The position numbers were made by a program, and so were the translations under genes. The notes below the pieces were generated by a model. It saw nothing but the letters and a program-made list of their open reading frames with translations. It had not been told where the DNA came from and ran no database searches. A DNA stretch of 64,000 nucleotides from Varroa destructor (Eukaryota; Arthropoda; Arachnida; Mesostigmata; Varroidae), in NCBI RefSeq assembly GCF_002443255.2, contig NW_019211454.1:17079037-17143036 (forward strand), in the 5' to 3' direction. Positions 11,023-23,994 of this stretch are shown here, piece after piece. Within the stretch, counting starts at the first letter, position 1. Each line of letters opens with the position of its first letter.

Positions 11023-14000
11023 TTATATCTAGCTAAATTCATATTAATGTAGAAAATTACATTAGTTTAGTATCACAAAGCAAAAACGTATTAATCGTGC
11101 AACCCCAGCGCGGAAGGAACGGAGGTCCACCGACTTGCTTAGCCTTCACCTGGAAAGCGTGACTGGGCTCGGAAATAATAGAAACGAAGGCGTTGTTAAT
11201 ACCATTATTATTGTTACTATTCCATAATTATATGACTATCCTTATCGTGCATATGCAGTATGTTCAGTACGGAAACGGAAGATGACAATGATTCTGATTA
11301 TGACGATCATTTTCATTATCAACGAAACCATTACAAAGCAGTTGGTTTACCATTTTGAGAAAAATTTGTGCGTAGGTGAATTTCCGCATCCAAATTTAAT
11401 AGGTTGGATTATATACGAGCACGGATAGGAAAAATAACAACAGGTTAACTGTAATAACAATCATTACAATCACATTTTGAAAACGGACCTTAGGTGAAAC
11501 AGTACATTAGGCCCAGCCACAGATCTCGTGATGAAGGCAAATGCTGAAATGAGCATTCGGCCTACAAACAACCACGGCTAAACGATTCGACCCATGGTTT
11601 AGTTCAATCCAGTCTTATCATTATAACGTCGTTTTTGTGGTTGCCATAGCCGTCTTCTGTATTCAACAGTGCGTATTGGGGCGCATGACAACTATATGTT
11701 CCTTTGCCACTGTTACTGTTACCGCCGCCTATTTACATTTTTTTTTTCGAAAGTTTCCTTCTAATCAATGCTTTTGGCTTTTGTTTACTGTGTGAGTAGA
11801 AAAGTACGCGTGTCCCGTGTGTGCGTGTATGTTACACGAGAATGTTTCCATTCTGCGTGTCTTCCAACGAACGCATCCGTCATATTGGTGTTGTTGTTGT
11901 TGTTTCTTGTACATGTCGTGTTTCTTCTTTGATTTCCCCCCTCTAAATCGAAAGCGCAATTGACAGTCAGCCAATTTTGTTTTTCCTATCTTTAGCTAGA
12001 GGGCGCGTTTTCCTACAATTTGCAGTCGTCTGCTAGCCCATTTCTTTTAAGAACAAATAACCAACAAGCAAAAGTATAAACAAAAAACAATAGCTAATTA
12101 ATTACATCATGTCAGTACACTTGATTACCAACAAGAAAAATAGTTGATGCCAAGTGATTTCAAAGTATCGCTCAGTTTATCCTCGTATTATGATCAATCA
12201 CTGGATTTTCGAGAACTTTATATTTGTAGTTTTTTTTTTTTGCATATTTTCGTATGCGTTATCAGATATTAACTTAAACTCGCAGAATAAAGCGATTACA
12301 TGTCATTAGATTCGTATATATGAGCGATGTTCTATTCCATTTTTTGTGTCTTCGATCGCCTTTACCGTTGCTTTTCGCTCCCTTTTCAAGCATGTACAGT
12401 TTATGTTTACATTATATCTGTCATCTGTCTGTTTATTTCATCGACGTATCTGTAACATTTGTGCCAGTTGTACACAACTAAAAATGAAAATATCAGAGCA
12501 GTTCTAGTTGAAGTTGTGAATACCAGAAACGATTGATTCAACTGAAAAAATATTACCATAATACAAACAATGGACCAACGTCAGGTATCTTGCACGTCGT
12601 ACGTTAGCAAACGCGTTACACAATCGTCATTTACGTAGATCACCACTGGTTAAGGATCACCGAACTCTCTCAAACGAGTGCTTCCTTTTAGTAGGCTAGG
12701 TCGCGTGAAGTTTGTTTCATGAGAGATTCATATATATGAATGTATGAATTGTTTGTAGCAGTTCGTATCGGATTTGGCGCGTTGTTACTGCATTTAGTAG
12801 TAGTTGATGATGACGCTATAAAAGTCAGGTCAGTCGGCGGACAAATTGAACACGAACCGTATCGCTGCATTCGACCGTTAACCTTATAGTGAAGAGACCG
12901 GATCAAAAGGATCTCATTGATCTGGCAAATCGCGTTAGCTTCTAATTGTTATGCGACTGAGAGTTTGTATGTTTGGTTCTGTGTATCTTTTGTTTCTCTT
13001 CGCAAATGATATGATGAACATGATTTTGTGGGTGTCTCTCCGTCTGAGTGGGCTGGCAAGCACGGGCCGATACAACATACGCCCGTCTCTGTGTTTTGCT
13101 TCTGCTCTTTCTGTTTAGTCATCTGTTCATCGCGTTCAAGTCAAGAATCGCTTTCTTTTCTCTTCTAAATCTTGCTTTTCTTTTGTGCAACATGTTACAA
13201 ACTCTCCAATGAACTACGGCCTTACCTAATTTTCAATGCACTGTTGCCGGCAGTATATCGTTAGTCGTATTATTATTATGTCTTCTGATTTGATATAATC
13301 CTGTCGTTGGTAGATACATGTTCTCCAGTACATGCACGCGACTCTAATGCGTGCGTAAAGTGTCAAAAACTTGGCAGGGTTAAATGTGGGGTGTGAAGGA
13401 TGAAGTAATATCGTACTGAATGACACTTTGAATCGAGACTTATTCCGCAGTTCCTACTAACTAAAGATAACAGCGAAGATAATGCACAGCGTACAACATT
13501 GTCACTCGGTTCGGTAATAACGTAACGCTTTCGTCGATAACACCAATCGCATTGCATTAAACGAACGTGTGTATAGACCGTAATAAAATCAGCTTTTAAC
13601 ATTAGAATAGTTCTCTCCGTTCAGTCAGGTCCTTTGACGACTCAGGTCAAAAACTTAATAATATAGTGAACGCTTTTCTCGTGCACCAGTTATACATATA
13701 ATAGAAAGATCCTATCCTTACAAATGTACGACACAGTCATAGTTAATCGTGCGTAACACGGTACCATGGAGTACTAATAACAATAACATCAACAACAAGA
13801 CTCATCACATTGTTTTGATAAGAACAATCAGAATTATAAGAATAGTTGCCAGTTAGTTGTTGCTGCTTAACTATCGCTCAGAATTGGTCCCCCTAGCAGG
13901 CTGAGGCAAACAGACTTTTCATTAACACTTATTAATGGACAAGACAGTAATGATAATAACATTCAAGTTGTAGCTACGCTAATTAATAACAATATCGATT

Positions 14001-14313
14001 TTGCATAATACCGCTAGAACGATGTCACAGTGCTAAAGGGTCTATCGTACGAAAAATCAGCAGCAACCACTTCCACGTCTGATCAATAATAATAACCAAC
14101 ACCAATGACACGCCCGTGTAGCGCTCTGTTCGTGGACCATTTCTGTTGTGTGCCGCGGATACATTCACGACAATTTTAGATTTTCGTTACAAAGAAAGAA
14201 CAACACAAATCGTATTAAAAAGCGGCTCGTTCGTTCGCATAATGCTTACCGTACGCACACAGTCATGCAATGGCGTATGCTTGCCAAAACACATCCAGAA
14301 GTCACAGATGCTC

Positions 14314-14314
<1 letters not shown>

Positions 14315-14359
<45 letters not shown>
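14315..14359. repeat. (TA)n microsatellite
   Basis: About 22 TA units with one imperfect unit at the start. Confidence 0.97.
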
Positions 14360-14361
<2 letters not shown>

Positions 14362-16659
14362 CACATAGAAACACTAGCACAAACTCGAAGCTAACAGACA
14401 TAGGCCGTTGCCGCCAATAGTAATATTAATATGTATAATGAGGAAGGGCACACGGTTTCTGGCAGCGGTTATACAGTGAGTGGCGGCGGACAGTTCATAT
14501 CTACGCAGCTCCATCAGCGTCGCTTCCCTGACTCGTTACCCCTCAGCTTTCAGGCTCGTCGTAAGGTACGTATGCAATGTACAAGTACTTGGCAGTCTGG
14601 GAGGGCGCGGTCACTCGGCAATAGACAGAAGACAAAAGACGTGTGAGCATTCCCCCGGATCTGCCAATGGGCAGCGGCTTTGTATGTATAATACATCATT
14701 AACAACAGCTCAGCAGTCGTCTGAGGTTGATGGCAAGGTCATGCTATCTTGCACTTCATAATCGTGATACTCGTAACATCATAATCGTTGCTTATAGTTG
14801 CCACTGTGGTCATCCTCATTACCACCATCGTCAGCAACATCATCATAAGGGTCGTGAAGCGTCCCCGGTCGCGACCTATAATGCCATGATGTTTCCTTAT
14901 TTCGGAGATAGTCATACCCGGACCTTGTTATTTTGTGAGATTCTTCTAAGCACTTTGTCGTCCTCTTATATATATATAAAGCCATTATTGTCATGTTCAT
15001 AAATATCGCCATGTTCATCGTACGGTCTATATGTGTGATTAGTGCTCGTGTGTGTATGTGAATGGGTTCGAAGTGAAGCAGAAAGACACAACCGATCAGC
15101 GCGATTTGGAAAGAAACCGCGATATCATTCGGAGGATGTCGACTCGCACTCGCTTAGATTTAGGTTTCGGAATTTTTTCCTCAAGACCTCGTCGACCTTA
15201 ATCAGGCCTTCAACAGATAATTATTTGTCGTATGAATTAGCCAGCCGTTCACTGGATACTCATTAGACTAACACATAACCATTATTAAATACACAGCAGA
15301 ATTTAACTACTACTTATAATCTACTTTTCTTGACGATTAATCCTTCAAATATTTAGAAAGCTGTGCCTGCGGTAAGAAACTTCAATTCAAAAGGAAGTTC
15401 AAAAGAGAGGTAAGCAGATTCCTTTGAAAGCAGATGCCGTTAGTACAAGGCATTGTCATTTTCGTCGCCTTTCGTTTCTAACAGATAGAAACACTATGGG
15501 CACATTTGATATCGAGGTCTTACACTATACCGTTATTACTGCCGCCACACGCAGTCCACTGATGTCGAGGTTGTTATGCTCCCTTGTTTGGTTATTCATT
15601 CGCTCGTTCGTCAACAGATAACTGCGTGTGTAACCATGTTTGCGCTAAGTTAACTCGAAGTTGCCTCTATGGGCTCATATCAACTGCTAGTATCGTGCGG
15701 CCAAAAAAACACTTCCTAACAAAAGGGCATCATGACCTTTATAGCGGGATATATATATGCAGACAAAATTTTTCAAATATGATGCTCTGCCAATCGAAAA
15801 TAGCATCTTTTATATTAAAGAATTGCAGTTCCATCAGGGCTTTAATCAAACGCGTCGCGTTGCGGCGGGCGTTAATCGTCGATGCGTCGAAGCAAGCCTT
15901 GTCATGCACGACGACAAACGATCATTATCATGCATCATTCATTTGTCTGTCACGTGACTGCTGCACATGCGGGGGCGTTGTTTCTTGTTCGGCTTGTTTC
16001 GCATTCTTCGATCCGCCACATCGTTTCTCATTATGGAGAACTAATTACACAATCATACCGCTTGTTTCAATATATCATTACACCTAATAGTGCCTATAGG
16101 TGTTCTCTCTCTTCTCGAACACATAATAACCACAATGATGTCTACTACGAATGCTGGCAGTTGAAGAATCAGGGTGGCTTGATGAACAGCAGTATTGGTA
16201 GTGATGGTAGGGATCGGTGCCACACGTATATGTCATTAGAATATTAGTGCTCGACATTCGGCGAGTTTAAGTTTCTGCTTTACAGTACACACATACAGCT
16301 TTTGTTTTTTTCAGATATTCAGATCATGCTATTATCATTGTCCGCATTTGTTATCTTCGTTTAGAAATTCTCGTCCTCTAATCTTCGCCATCTTTTTTTT
16401 TTGCCCTAAGGTCGGCCACTTTCTCTTCGTGCTGATTTTGCTGTCCCGTAGCTTGGTCGTTGCAGCGAGCAGAATACGATCCGTGTTCGAACCTCATTGT
16501 ATCTAGATGCCGTGTATTTGAGTACCTGCTTCACCATGTACCACTGTCCGTTTCCCTCTACCATACAAATTCTATGGCCGAGTAGAGCAGGACGAAATTG
16601 CTGCTGCAACTTATGTTTAATGGTTAGGAGAATCGTTATGGCAAATGCCGCTTCGACGT

Positions 16660-16725
16660 TAATCTCTCTCTCTCTCTCGCCCCCTCCCTCTCTTTCTCGT
16701 CCCTCTCCCTCACTCCTTACCCTTC
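16660..16725 (+). repeat. CT/CCCT-rich polypyrimidine tract
   Basis: Sixty-odd bases of C and T with only a few interruptions. Simple repeat; no gene. Confidence 0.85.
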
Positions 16726-17734
16726 TGTGTTCTTCATCTGCATTTGGTTTCGCAATTAGTTAGTATTTATTATTTATCATCAATATTTTCCTTATTATTA
16801 AATAGTATTAGATTAATATAATAACTATGGTAATTATTATTTGATTGTTGTAATGACTATTATGAACAAAGACTCTGCAGATGTCACCGTAGCAATACTT
16901 GAAGCGAGAGTATCATATACGTTATTATATATAGTTGGGTCCCGTGGCACACGTGGTAACACTGAGCTATCATTGAGCGAACAGAACCATTCATAATTAG
17001 AGCAAGAATTATTACGAATAATATTGTTCAATTATCATAGTTGTATCAGGATTATCTTATTTAAAAAATAGCGGTAGCTCATTCCTCTAATATCAGAGTG
17101 TCCGGTTAACGACGTTTTCTACGAACCACAATCTACCGAACTGGCTTGCCATTGCTTATCCGCAATCGACAGAAAAATCGGCAGTTTCAATTAGTGATCA
17201 GTCGCCGATTAGGGTATTAGTCAGTTTAAGCTGTACGCTGCTCTTACAGTTGTTGCCGCCGGCGTAAGAACTCGCTTGCTGTTACCTTAAACTTTACTTA
17301 GAGGTTGTACCTATACTATTATCTGCTAATTATACGGCAACCACCCGTCGATCCGTTGTTATCTGTTTATGCTAGGCAATCCATCTCTAGCCAGTCGTTT
17401 CCCGCCTTCAGAACGTTGTGTCATGACGTGCTGTCGCAAGTTTTACTGATCTGCACGTTTTTGCTTTCCGTTTTGGCGAAGTAATTTGAATTCTTATTAG
17501 TCTGTGTAGCCTTGTTCCTGGATGGTTTGTGACACATCGTTGCCATATGCGACGTGTTGCTGCTGTTGATGCTTATCGTTACTGCTTTGGTTTTTCTCGC
17601 GACGATGAGTCCGTTACAAATATCACGAATGTGTATCTTTGTCATTATCGTTGTGTGCTCGTTAAGCGGCAATTCGCAAAAGGGTTACCCATTCGACTCT
17701 TGTCTACCGCTCTGATAAGTTAAGGGGTTACAGT

Positions 17735-17962
17735 TTGCTGCTCACTCTGTCTACGTTCTTGAAGGAATCTGCCCGCTCAACAGTGAAAGCTTCGTTCGGA
17801 TGCTGTCTGATAGATCGATTAAGGGAATCGATGGATCGGACGGACAGGTGGATGCGTAATAGAGACATGCAGATCTATCGGAAGCTCGCATGCTATCTGC
17901 CCGCAATCTGCCTCCTCTACTTTTTGCCCCTCGGCATCCTGAGCGTTTACTGGCCCTACTAA
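17735..17962 (+). CDS. Unidentified plus-strand ORF, possible terminal exon of a convergent gene
   Basis: A plus-strand open frame ending TAA at 17960-17962. Its last 40 codons favour G or C at third positions, unlike the AT-rich flanks, and encode MQIYRKLACYLPAICLLYF then PLGILSVYWPY. This could be a short C-terminal membrane helix. Its stop overlaps the TAG of the minus-strand membrane gene by two bases. No family is recognised and no upstream exon was found. It may simply be the antisense of a GC-rich 3'UTR. Confidence 0.2.
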   Translation: MLLTLSTFLKESARSTVKASFGCCLIDRLRESMDRTDRWMRNRDMQIYRKLACYLPAICLLYFLPLGILSVYWPY

Positions 17963-18183
17963 ATGGTGACTATGACGGGAAACCGCGCTGTGGTTCCATC
18001 GTAAGTGTCGTTGTTGTCCTCATGGGCCGAACTCCTGGGTAACGCCACGTTCACCGTGACTCGGTTTGCGTTGAGCTCCACGTCGCCGAGCGATGCAAGC
18101 GTTGCCGGCGGATAGGGTACTACGTAAATGATGCCTTCTAATAACAACTTGTAGTAAACAGCCACGATTAGGAAGAAATAGAT
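17959..18183 (-). CDS. Four-pass membrane gene, terminal exon
   Basis: A 225-base exon after acceptor ATCTTGTACAG; TAG stop at 17959-17961. It begins IYFFLIVAVYYKLL (end of TM4), continues IIYVVPYPPATLASLGDVEL and ends in a hydrophilic tail finishing RFPVIVTI. The tail ends in a hydrophobic-x-hydrophobic triplet, compatible with a class II PDZ ligand, but this is only a motif match. Confidence 0.85.
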   Translation of the reverse strand: MYFFLIVAVYYKLLLEGIIYVVPYPPATLASLGDVELNANRVTVNVALPRSSAHEDNNDTYDGTTARFPVIVTI

Positions 18184-21100
18184 CTGTACAAGATGATAGA
18201 AAAAAGAAAAAACATATTATCGGTTAAAAATGGTAATGAGTTGACAAACGCACGAGGCGCTATGCTCTACTGTGGTATGTTCAAATGTTTTAAGGGACGC
18301 ACAGTGAACATATAAAATCAAATAGATGGTAATAGGGAAGTAAGACGATAATAAGGAGTATTTGTGAGTTAATGAGGTGCCTTTATGACTAATAAGTTGC
18401 TGAAAACCTTTTTTTTTCCACTCTACTATTCATCAGTGCGTTATGTTCAAATGCTGTACATGGTAGTTACCAGGTAGAAACTGAACGGTAAGCAAAAATA
18501 TTATATCGAAAGGTCTGCATAACAAGTAGAGTTAAATATTGGAGAATACGTCACCGTCCCGTACCCGAACGCTGAGAAATATAACAAAGAGGCCGCCGAC
18601 GAGACCCGCAAATCCGACATATAGCGACACAACAAAGAAGTGGATGGCCCCAATTAGGTTATATAGAATGCAGATGGAGTTGTACACCAGCCACGGGATC
18701 AACAGGTAACGGTTATCCTGTAAATGTGTTTCCAAAAAGTTCCGTTTCGCTAGTTTGTTTGTGCAAAGTCAAATGAGCAGGGATCGCGTGTTCAATTGTG
18801 CGACCTGAACCAATGTTCGATTATTAGCTGTTATTTGCCGTGGCGAAACTGTCGCCGCGGCACTTAGTTTTCTTTGGACTTTTCATTCTATCACAAACTT
18901 ACGTCTTTGCTGGCTTTCAGAAGAAGAACACAACCAACAATTTCAAATATACAATCCACCATATTGCCAACCAGAATTGCCGGAAACCCTGAAATCCCGC
19001 AGCGAAATAGCGAAACTTTCTTTAGGTCCTTTTAAATCATATATTTTTCTTAAAAATAATCTCCTAGATATTTTCGAACACTCGTATGCGTTGGTGGAAT
19101 TGGTATATTTGCATTTCTAAAGGCTATGTATAATTGAAGGTCCAATTTCCAACATACATAAAGCATACATAGCGCACATAAAGATAGTATCACGCTGGGG
19201 TGATGCACAATCGCATAAGTTTCGCATTGGACACACCGATGATCGTCTGAGGACAACGTAAAATTTATTTTCTTTTTTTAGACGTTCAAATGTGACGATA
19301 TATGTTACTTTATTAATTATTAATAATAGAGTTACTTGAAAACCCGTTTAAAGTGCTGACGAATATGTAAATACGTTGCATTCATATTTATTAAATAAAA
19401 ATATTGACAATATGTAAATGCTGTTTTATGTTATAGGACCAGGGTGCGAGATCTTCAGGAACAGCTGCCGTCGTACATGCTATGGTCACACAGATTATAT
19501 GATTATAACATTAGCAGCGTTATTTGGTTCCACGAGAAATAGTTGTCATCTTAACGCAAGTTTGTGACTCGCTCGTACACCAACATGATTTCCCCTGAAG
19601 AAGGTGGAACGCTGTTCAACTTTGTCCTAAGTAAAGGGCTACTGCAGAGCCACATCGAGCGTGAGAGAGGGAGGGAGGGAGGGCTGCGGAAGAGGGAGAG
19701 AGCCCACACGCGAAAAGGACGGTCTAGGTAATTAATACTCCAGTATTGCCACAATGCTGAGCTAATCTTAGTCTAAATATAAAAGTTATATTCTAAAGCG
19801 AATACGCGAAAGTATGGCTATAACTTCGTAATAGCAACAGGAGCAGAACTTATAATTGGCAGAGTTATCCATTTTGCTTCTTTTTCGTGATCATAAACCA
19901 GTACGAATGCTCAAGAACTGAAGCGCAAAAGAAGGGAAGAGAACGATCTTAGTAGCTTTGTTACAGTAGACTGAAACTTTGCAATATTAATATCACAACT
20001 GAAACTTTATTCTATCCAAAATGGTGAAGACCATTTCGAATATTATCGTAAGGGTAGGATTTATTATAGTTAGCATCAGTGGTGAGCTGTGTTGATATTG
20101 CGCTGTGGTGACATTCAGAAATTTCACGTGGGCTTCGAACCCCATGGATTTGAAAGTCGAACGTTCGGTGCTCTGGCTTGTCCGCTATAATCCGGCTAGA
20201 CAGAATCTACATACGTTTCGTTTCACTGATAATACTAATAGAAAAACAAGTCGTGTAAGTCAAGATGTTTCTCCGTTGTACTTACACGTGGTCTTAAGTG
20301 AAGGGTCGAGATCAACGTCAGGAAGCTGCACATAAGCTAGACATGCGCACACCAAATTTAGTATGCGAATTACCTGAAATTTGGCATACATTAACACAAG
20401 AAAACAATTACCATTCAGCAACTGACTATAGGTCAAATGAGCTGCTACTACGCGCTCAAAAAGCTATTAGCTAGATTAGATGATATTCTTTCACTAAAGT
20501 CTTCTGAGACATGTTCTAGTATTACTGTATCTTCGTGTTATTTGTAACACCGAAAAAGACACGCTATAATGCGAGAGGCTTTGAAAATTTGAACATCGTA
20601 TTTTTATATTAAAGATTTTGTAAAACTGAAGATGCAAACGATTTGGCTAAAATTGAAGACAAAGTGTTACTCCGAAAATAGGTTGCGGAGTCAGATACGC
20701 TAAAGTAAAGTTCTTGAATACGAGGCAAAAGCGATATTTTTGGTTTTTCGAAGAACGAGGCACACGCTATTATGACATCAATTTGCGAGGTCCAAATAAT
20801 ACAGTCGTGATTAACAACTATTCCTGCTTTAAAAAGAAAAAACGTATCCGATGTGTGTCACACGGCTCTACTTTATAAAAAATTATAAACGAAATCTATT
20901 ATGAGGATGTTGTGTTGCCACTGTCAGAAATAACATGTAGCTATAGTGTAATCATTCACTATTTAGGTAATGTTTTTATTTGTAAATTCAAGTTGTGCAA
21001 TCGACTAACGGCTATCAACAGTTCGTTCGGATCACTAGTCTTTTTATGGATAACATTGACAAGAAATGATGTAAGCCATGTTTATTTGCCATTTTCAGCA

Positions 21101-23955
21101 ATATTGGTTATTATTTAGATAACTATGCAAACGTTATCGTTCACCGTATTTTTCCATTCTTCTCTTTCTGTTGTATGTAAGAGAAATTTGATTAAGATTC
21201 AAAGATAAGAAAACAAACACAAGCTTTGTTTCCCTCCTATAAACAGGCATATATAAACCCTGTAATAGAACAATCCATTCCATAGTTTAGCTTTCACGCG
21301 AATTCTGCAGTTTGTTAAGAAGTTTGAACCCAGCCAGAGGGAAATCGGCCAGACGACCTTGGTTAAACGACGCCAGGACCACCAAAGCAGACTAGCAGCC
21401 CTCTTCCTGGGACTTGCACATTTGTTTTTCGCCACACGTTGTTACTGAATAGCATGGAACCATTATAATCATCTAACGTTCGTCTTATGGCAATGCCTTT
21501 ATAGGTTATGAATTTTTCGACTAGTCCTATTTTAATCATGGCGCTGCTAAATTTAGCCGAAACTCCACGAACCCGATAGAAGCCTTTTCTCGTCTCACTG
21601 TCACTTCAAATCTATCCCGTTCCGTTTCTCCCCAACCACGTTAGAACCCTTGAGTAAATCTCCACCTCGCGAAAAACACTCCAAAATTCTTCCCGCCGGT
21701 CCTGATTAACTCGTGCCAAGATCGCTTTTCTTTGCCGAATCCACTTATTCTTCCTTTCAAAGCCCGGGAAACTCTGTCTCGGTATGTGTTGCGATTCATC
21801 CCTTGTTATGACTGCATGCTTTCATGCTTGTTTCACTGCATGCTTTTTCATGCTACCATGCGCTCGCGGCCCGCTTGTTCACCTCGAGCCCTTGTATCGT
21901 GACAAGAAGCCGCTGAAGCTGTACTGAGTTGATCAGAGTGGCTTGGTACCAGCCATAGATCTTGATTTAAACCCTTTTCTTTGCAAAATACTGGTAAATC
22001 GCTTTGAGTTTGGTAAAGCGCTTTCAAAAAGTTATCGTTCTTACGAAACAATTCGTGTTAATTTTTTCGCTTCATCGGTCTAGCCCATAAGTCAAAGATT
22101 TGTTTGGTTAGATAAGCTTCTAATCCTAATCTATAATAATAATAAACTAATCCTAATCTAAGTCAATGATCTGTACGTAATTCCTTCATAAAATGCTTCT
22201 TACACTCTAAAACGCGACTAATAAATTAGATATACTTTATATCGTGATTTGCTATTGATGCTAAAACTTCTCTAAAAGAAATTTGCTTTCTTTTTGTAAA
22301 AAAAATAAGTCGAAATAGAGGTCGGAGTTCCGATTACCACAAATAAATATGCTGGCAGGATAGCCACAATTTTAAGTGAATGGACGCCAGAGTAATGTAT
22401 TATTTGACTCGGGAATCGCAGTGCAGGGCCTCATCAAACTCCGTGAACCTAAAGCAATTACGACTCTTCAAGTGAAATCTTCGACTTTCTATTATCGGCG
22501 GAGCCGATAACTAGCCCTGTTCTTTTCACGAGTAAGAACAGGACTTTTTCTCCAGCAACGGGGTACTAGATAGAGCTCATTTAACATGTCCTAGAGTGAA
22601 CAGTGTTTTCTTTCGATCGATAACGTCCTTAGCTTACCTCGTAATCAGGTCTCTTGCCTACTACGAATTCTGATTGACTGTGCCAACGTAACCGTATGCA
22701 GGTGTCGTGCGGCGAATCACAGTCCGAAGCAGCATAGATCTCAGAATGCTAGGCTTGGCGTGACCTGTCGCCGCCGCGACCGCAGGTGTCATCACTAAAA
22801 GCGGAGCTTGCCAACCAAAAATCTTTTTGCTCTTCCCTTAGATCTGAACAGATCCTGATAATACGTTGTGTAAAAGACAAGTCAGTTTTTTTTAGTAGAT
22901 AGACCAGTATTGGTAAAACCGAATCAAACCATTGCTGGACCAACAGCTATTCACTTGCGCCGAGTGGAAGAGGATCGGGCCTTTGCTTGGTTTGAGACCT
23001 TATTCAGCCGTGTATCCCGTTGCAGCATTTTTGTATACCGGAAAAACTGACAGAATTGTAGGAAGTGGCCCCATTGGTTTTTCATCCTTACGCGCTTCCG
23101 CCTGTCCACGAGCTATTCAAAACCTCAAAAATGAGCTAAAAGAGGTGCAGGCCAATAGGCCCTGAACGAAACCTGAAGCGGAAAGGCCTCTGACGCCTAT
23201 TTGAATGACTATTAGCGAGCATATAGGCGTTAGCAGTAAGAATACTCAGGTGAATTCCACAAACAGGATATTGTGAGCAATGCATCAAAGTCGGTTTTTC
23301 TGTCTTCTATGCAAGTGTTGATTGAGATTTCAGGAAATTGTATTTCATTAAATCGTACCGTTGATGATATCGTGCATATGTTATATGTCAAGAAAGATGG
23401 ACGATATGAAGTGTGATGGCGCAATCGTGAACAAACAGCCGGCAAACGTTATATTTTAGTGCAGTGTACTAAAAATAATGGTAGACTGACAAGGAACGAC
23501 AGTTTCAAAGGCTTACTAATGTACTGTTGTTCCGAAGGTACTCGTGTATTCTTTAAATTTTTTATTTTTTTTTGTTTGAAGACGCCTTCGTCGAGATTTT
23601 GCTTTTTTCGGGCTAAACATAGTATAATCATTACCTACAAACAGCGTTTAACAAATTAAGCGATTCAGTTCACCTAATTATATTTTTTATATAGTTATAC
23701 AAATTCTTATCTGTGCCAGGCCAGTAGGCCTAGTATATATAAGGTACATAACTCTCAAAATACAGATTCTAGTCACACATATTCGTTATATCGCCATAGC
23801 ACACCTCCGCAAGAAAGTTTTGCAAGCATTTCCCTTCTTGCATTCGAACAATTCTGTATATTAAGAATAGTATGGCATTAAGTACTAAAGGTTTAAGTAA
23901 TGTGAATCACCAAGAATTGGTAAACATTTAGTCTTTCATTAATCGTTGTATTTAA

Positions 23956-23994
<39 letters not shown>

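Larger units (their letters stand above)
9950..17700. other. Long noncoding stretch with microsatellites and a gap
   Basis: No exon could be supported on either strand. The interval contains the CT tract and 100-N gap, a TA microsatellite, a CT-rich tract and many low-complexity ATT/ATC-type runs. It includes the likely 3' flank of the four-pass membrane gene; a minus-strand AATAAA lies at 16766-16771. Confidence 0.5.

Noticed and set aside
22638..22748. Minus-strand 37-codon frame (CAT to GAG, with CTAG acceptor and GTAAGC donor) as a loop exon of the four-pass membrane gene
   Set aside because: It is phase 0 at both ends, whereas the TM2 exon needs a phase-1 partner. The 20286-20373 exon satisfies both phases and completes TM1, so this one is not needed.
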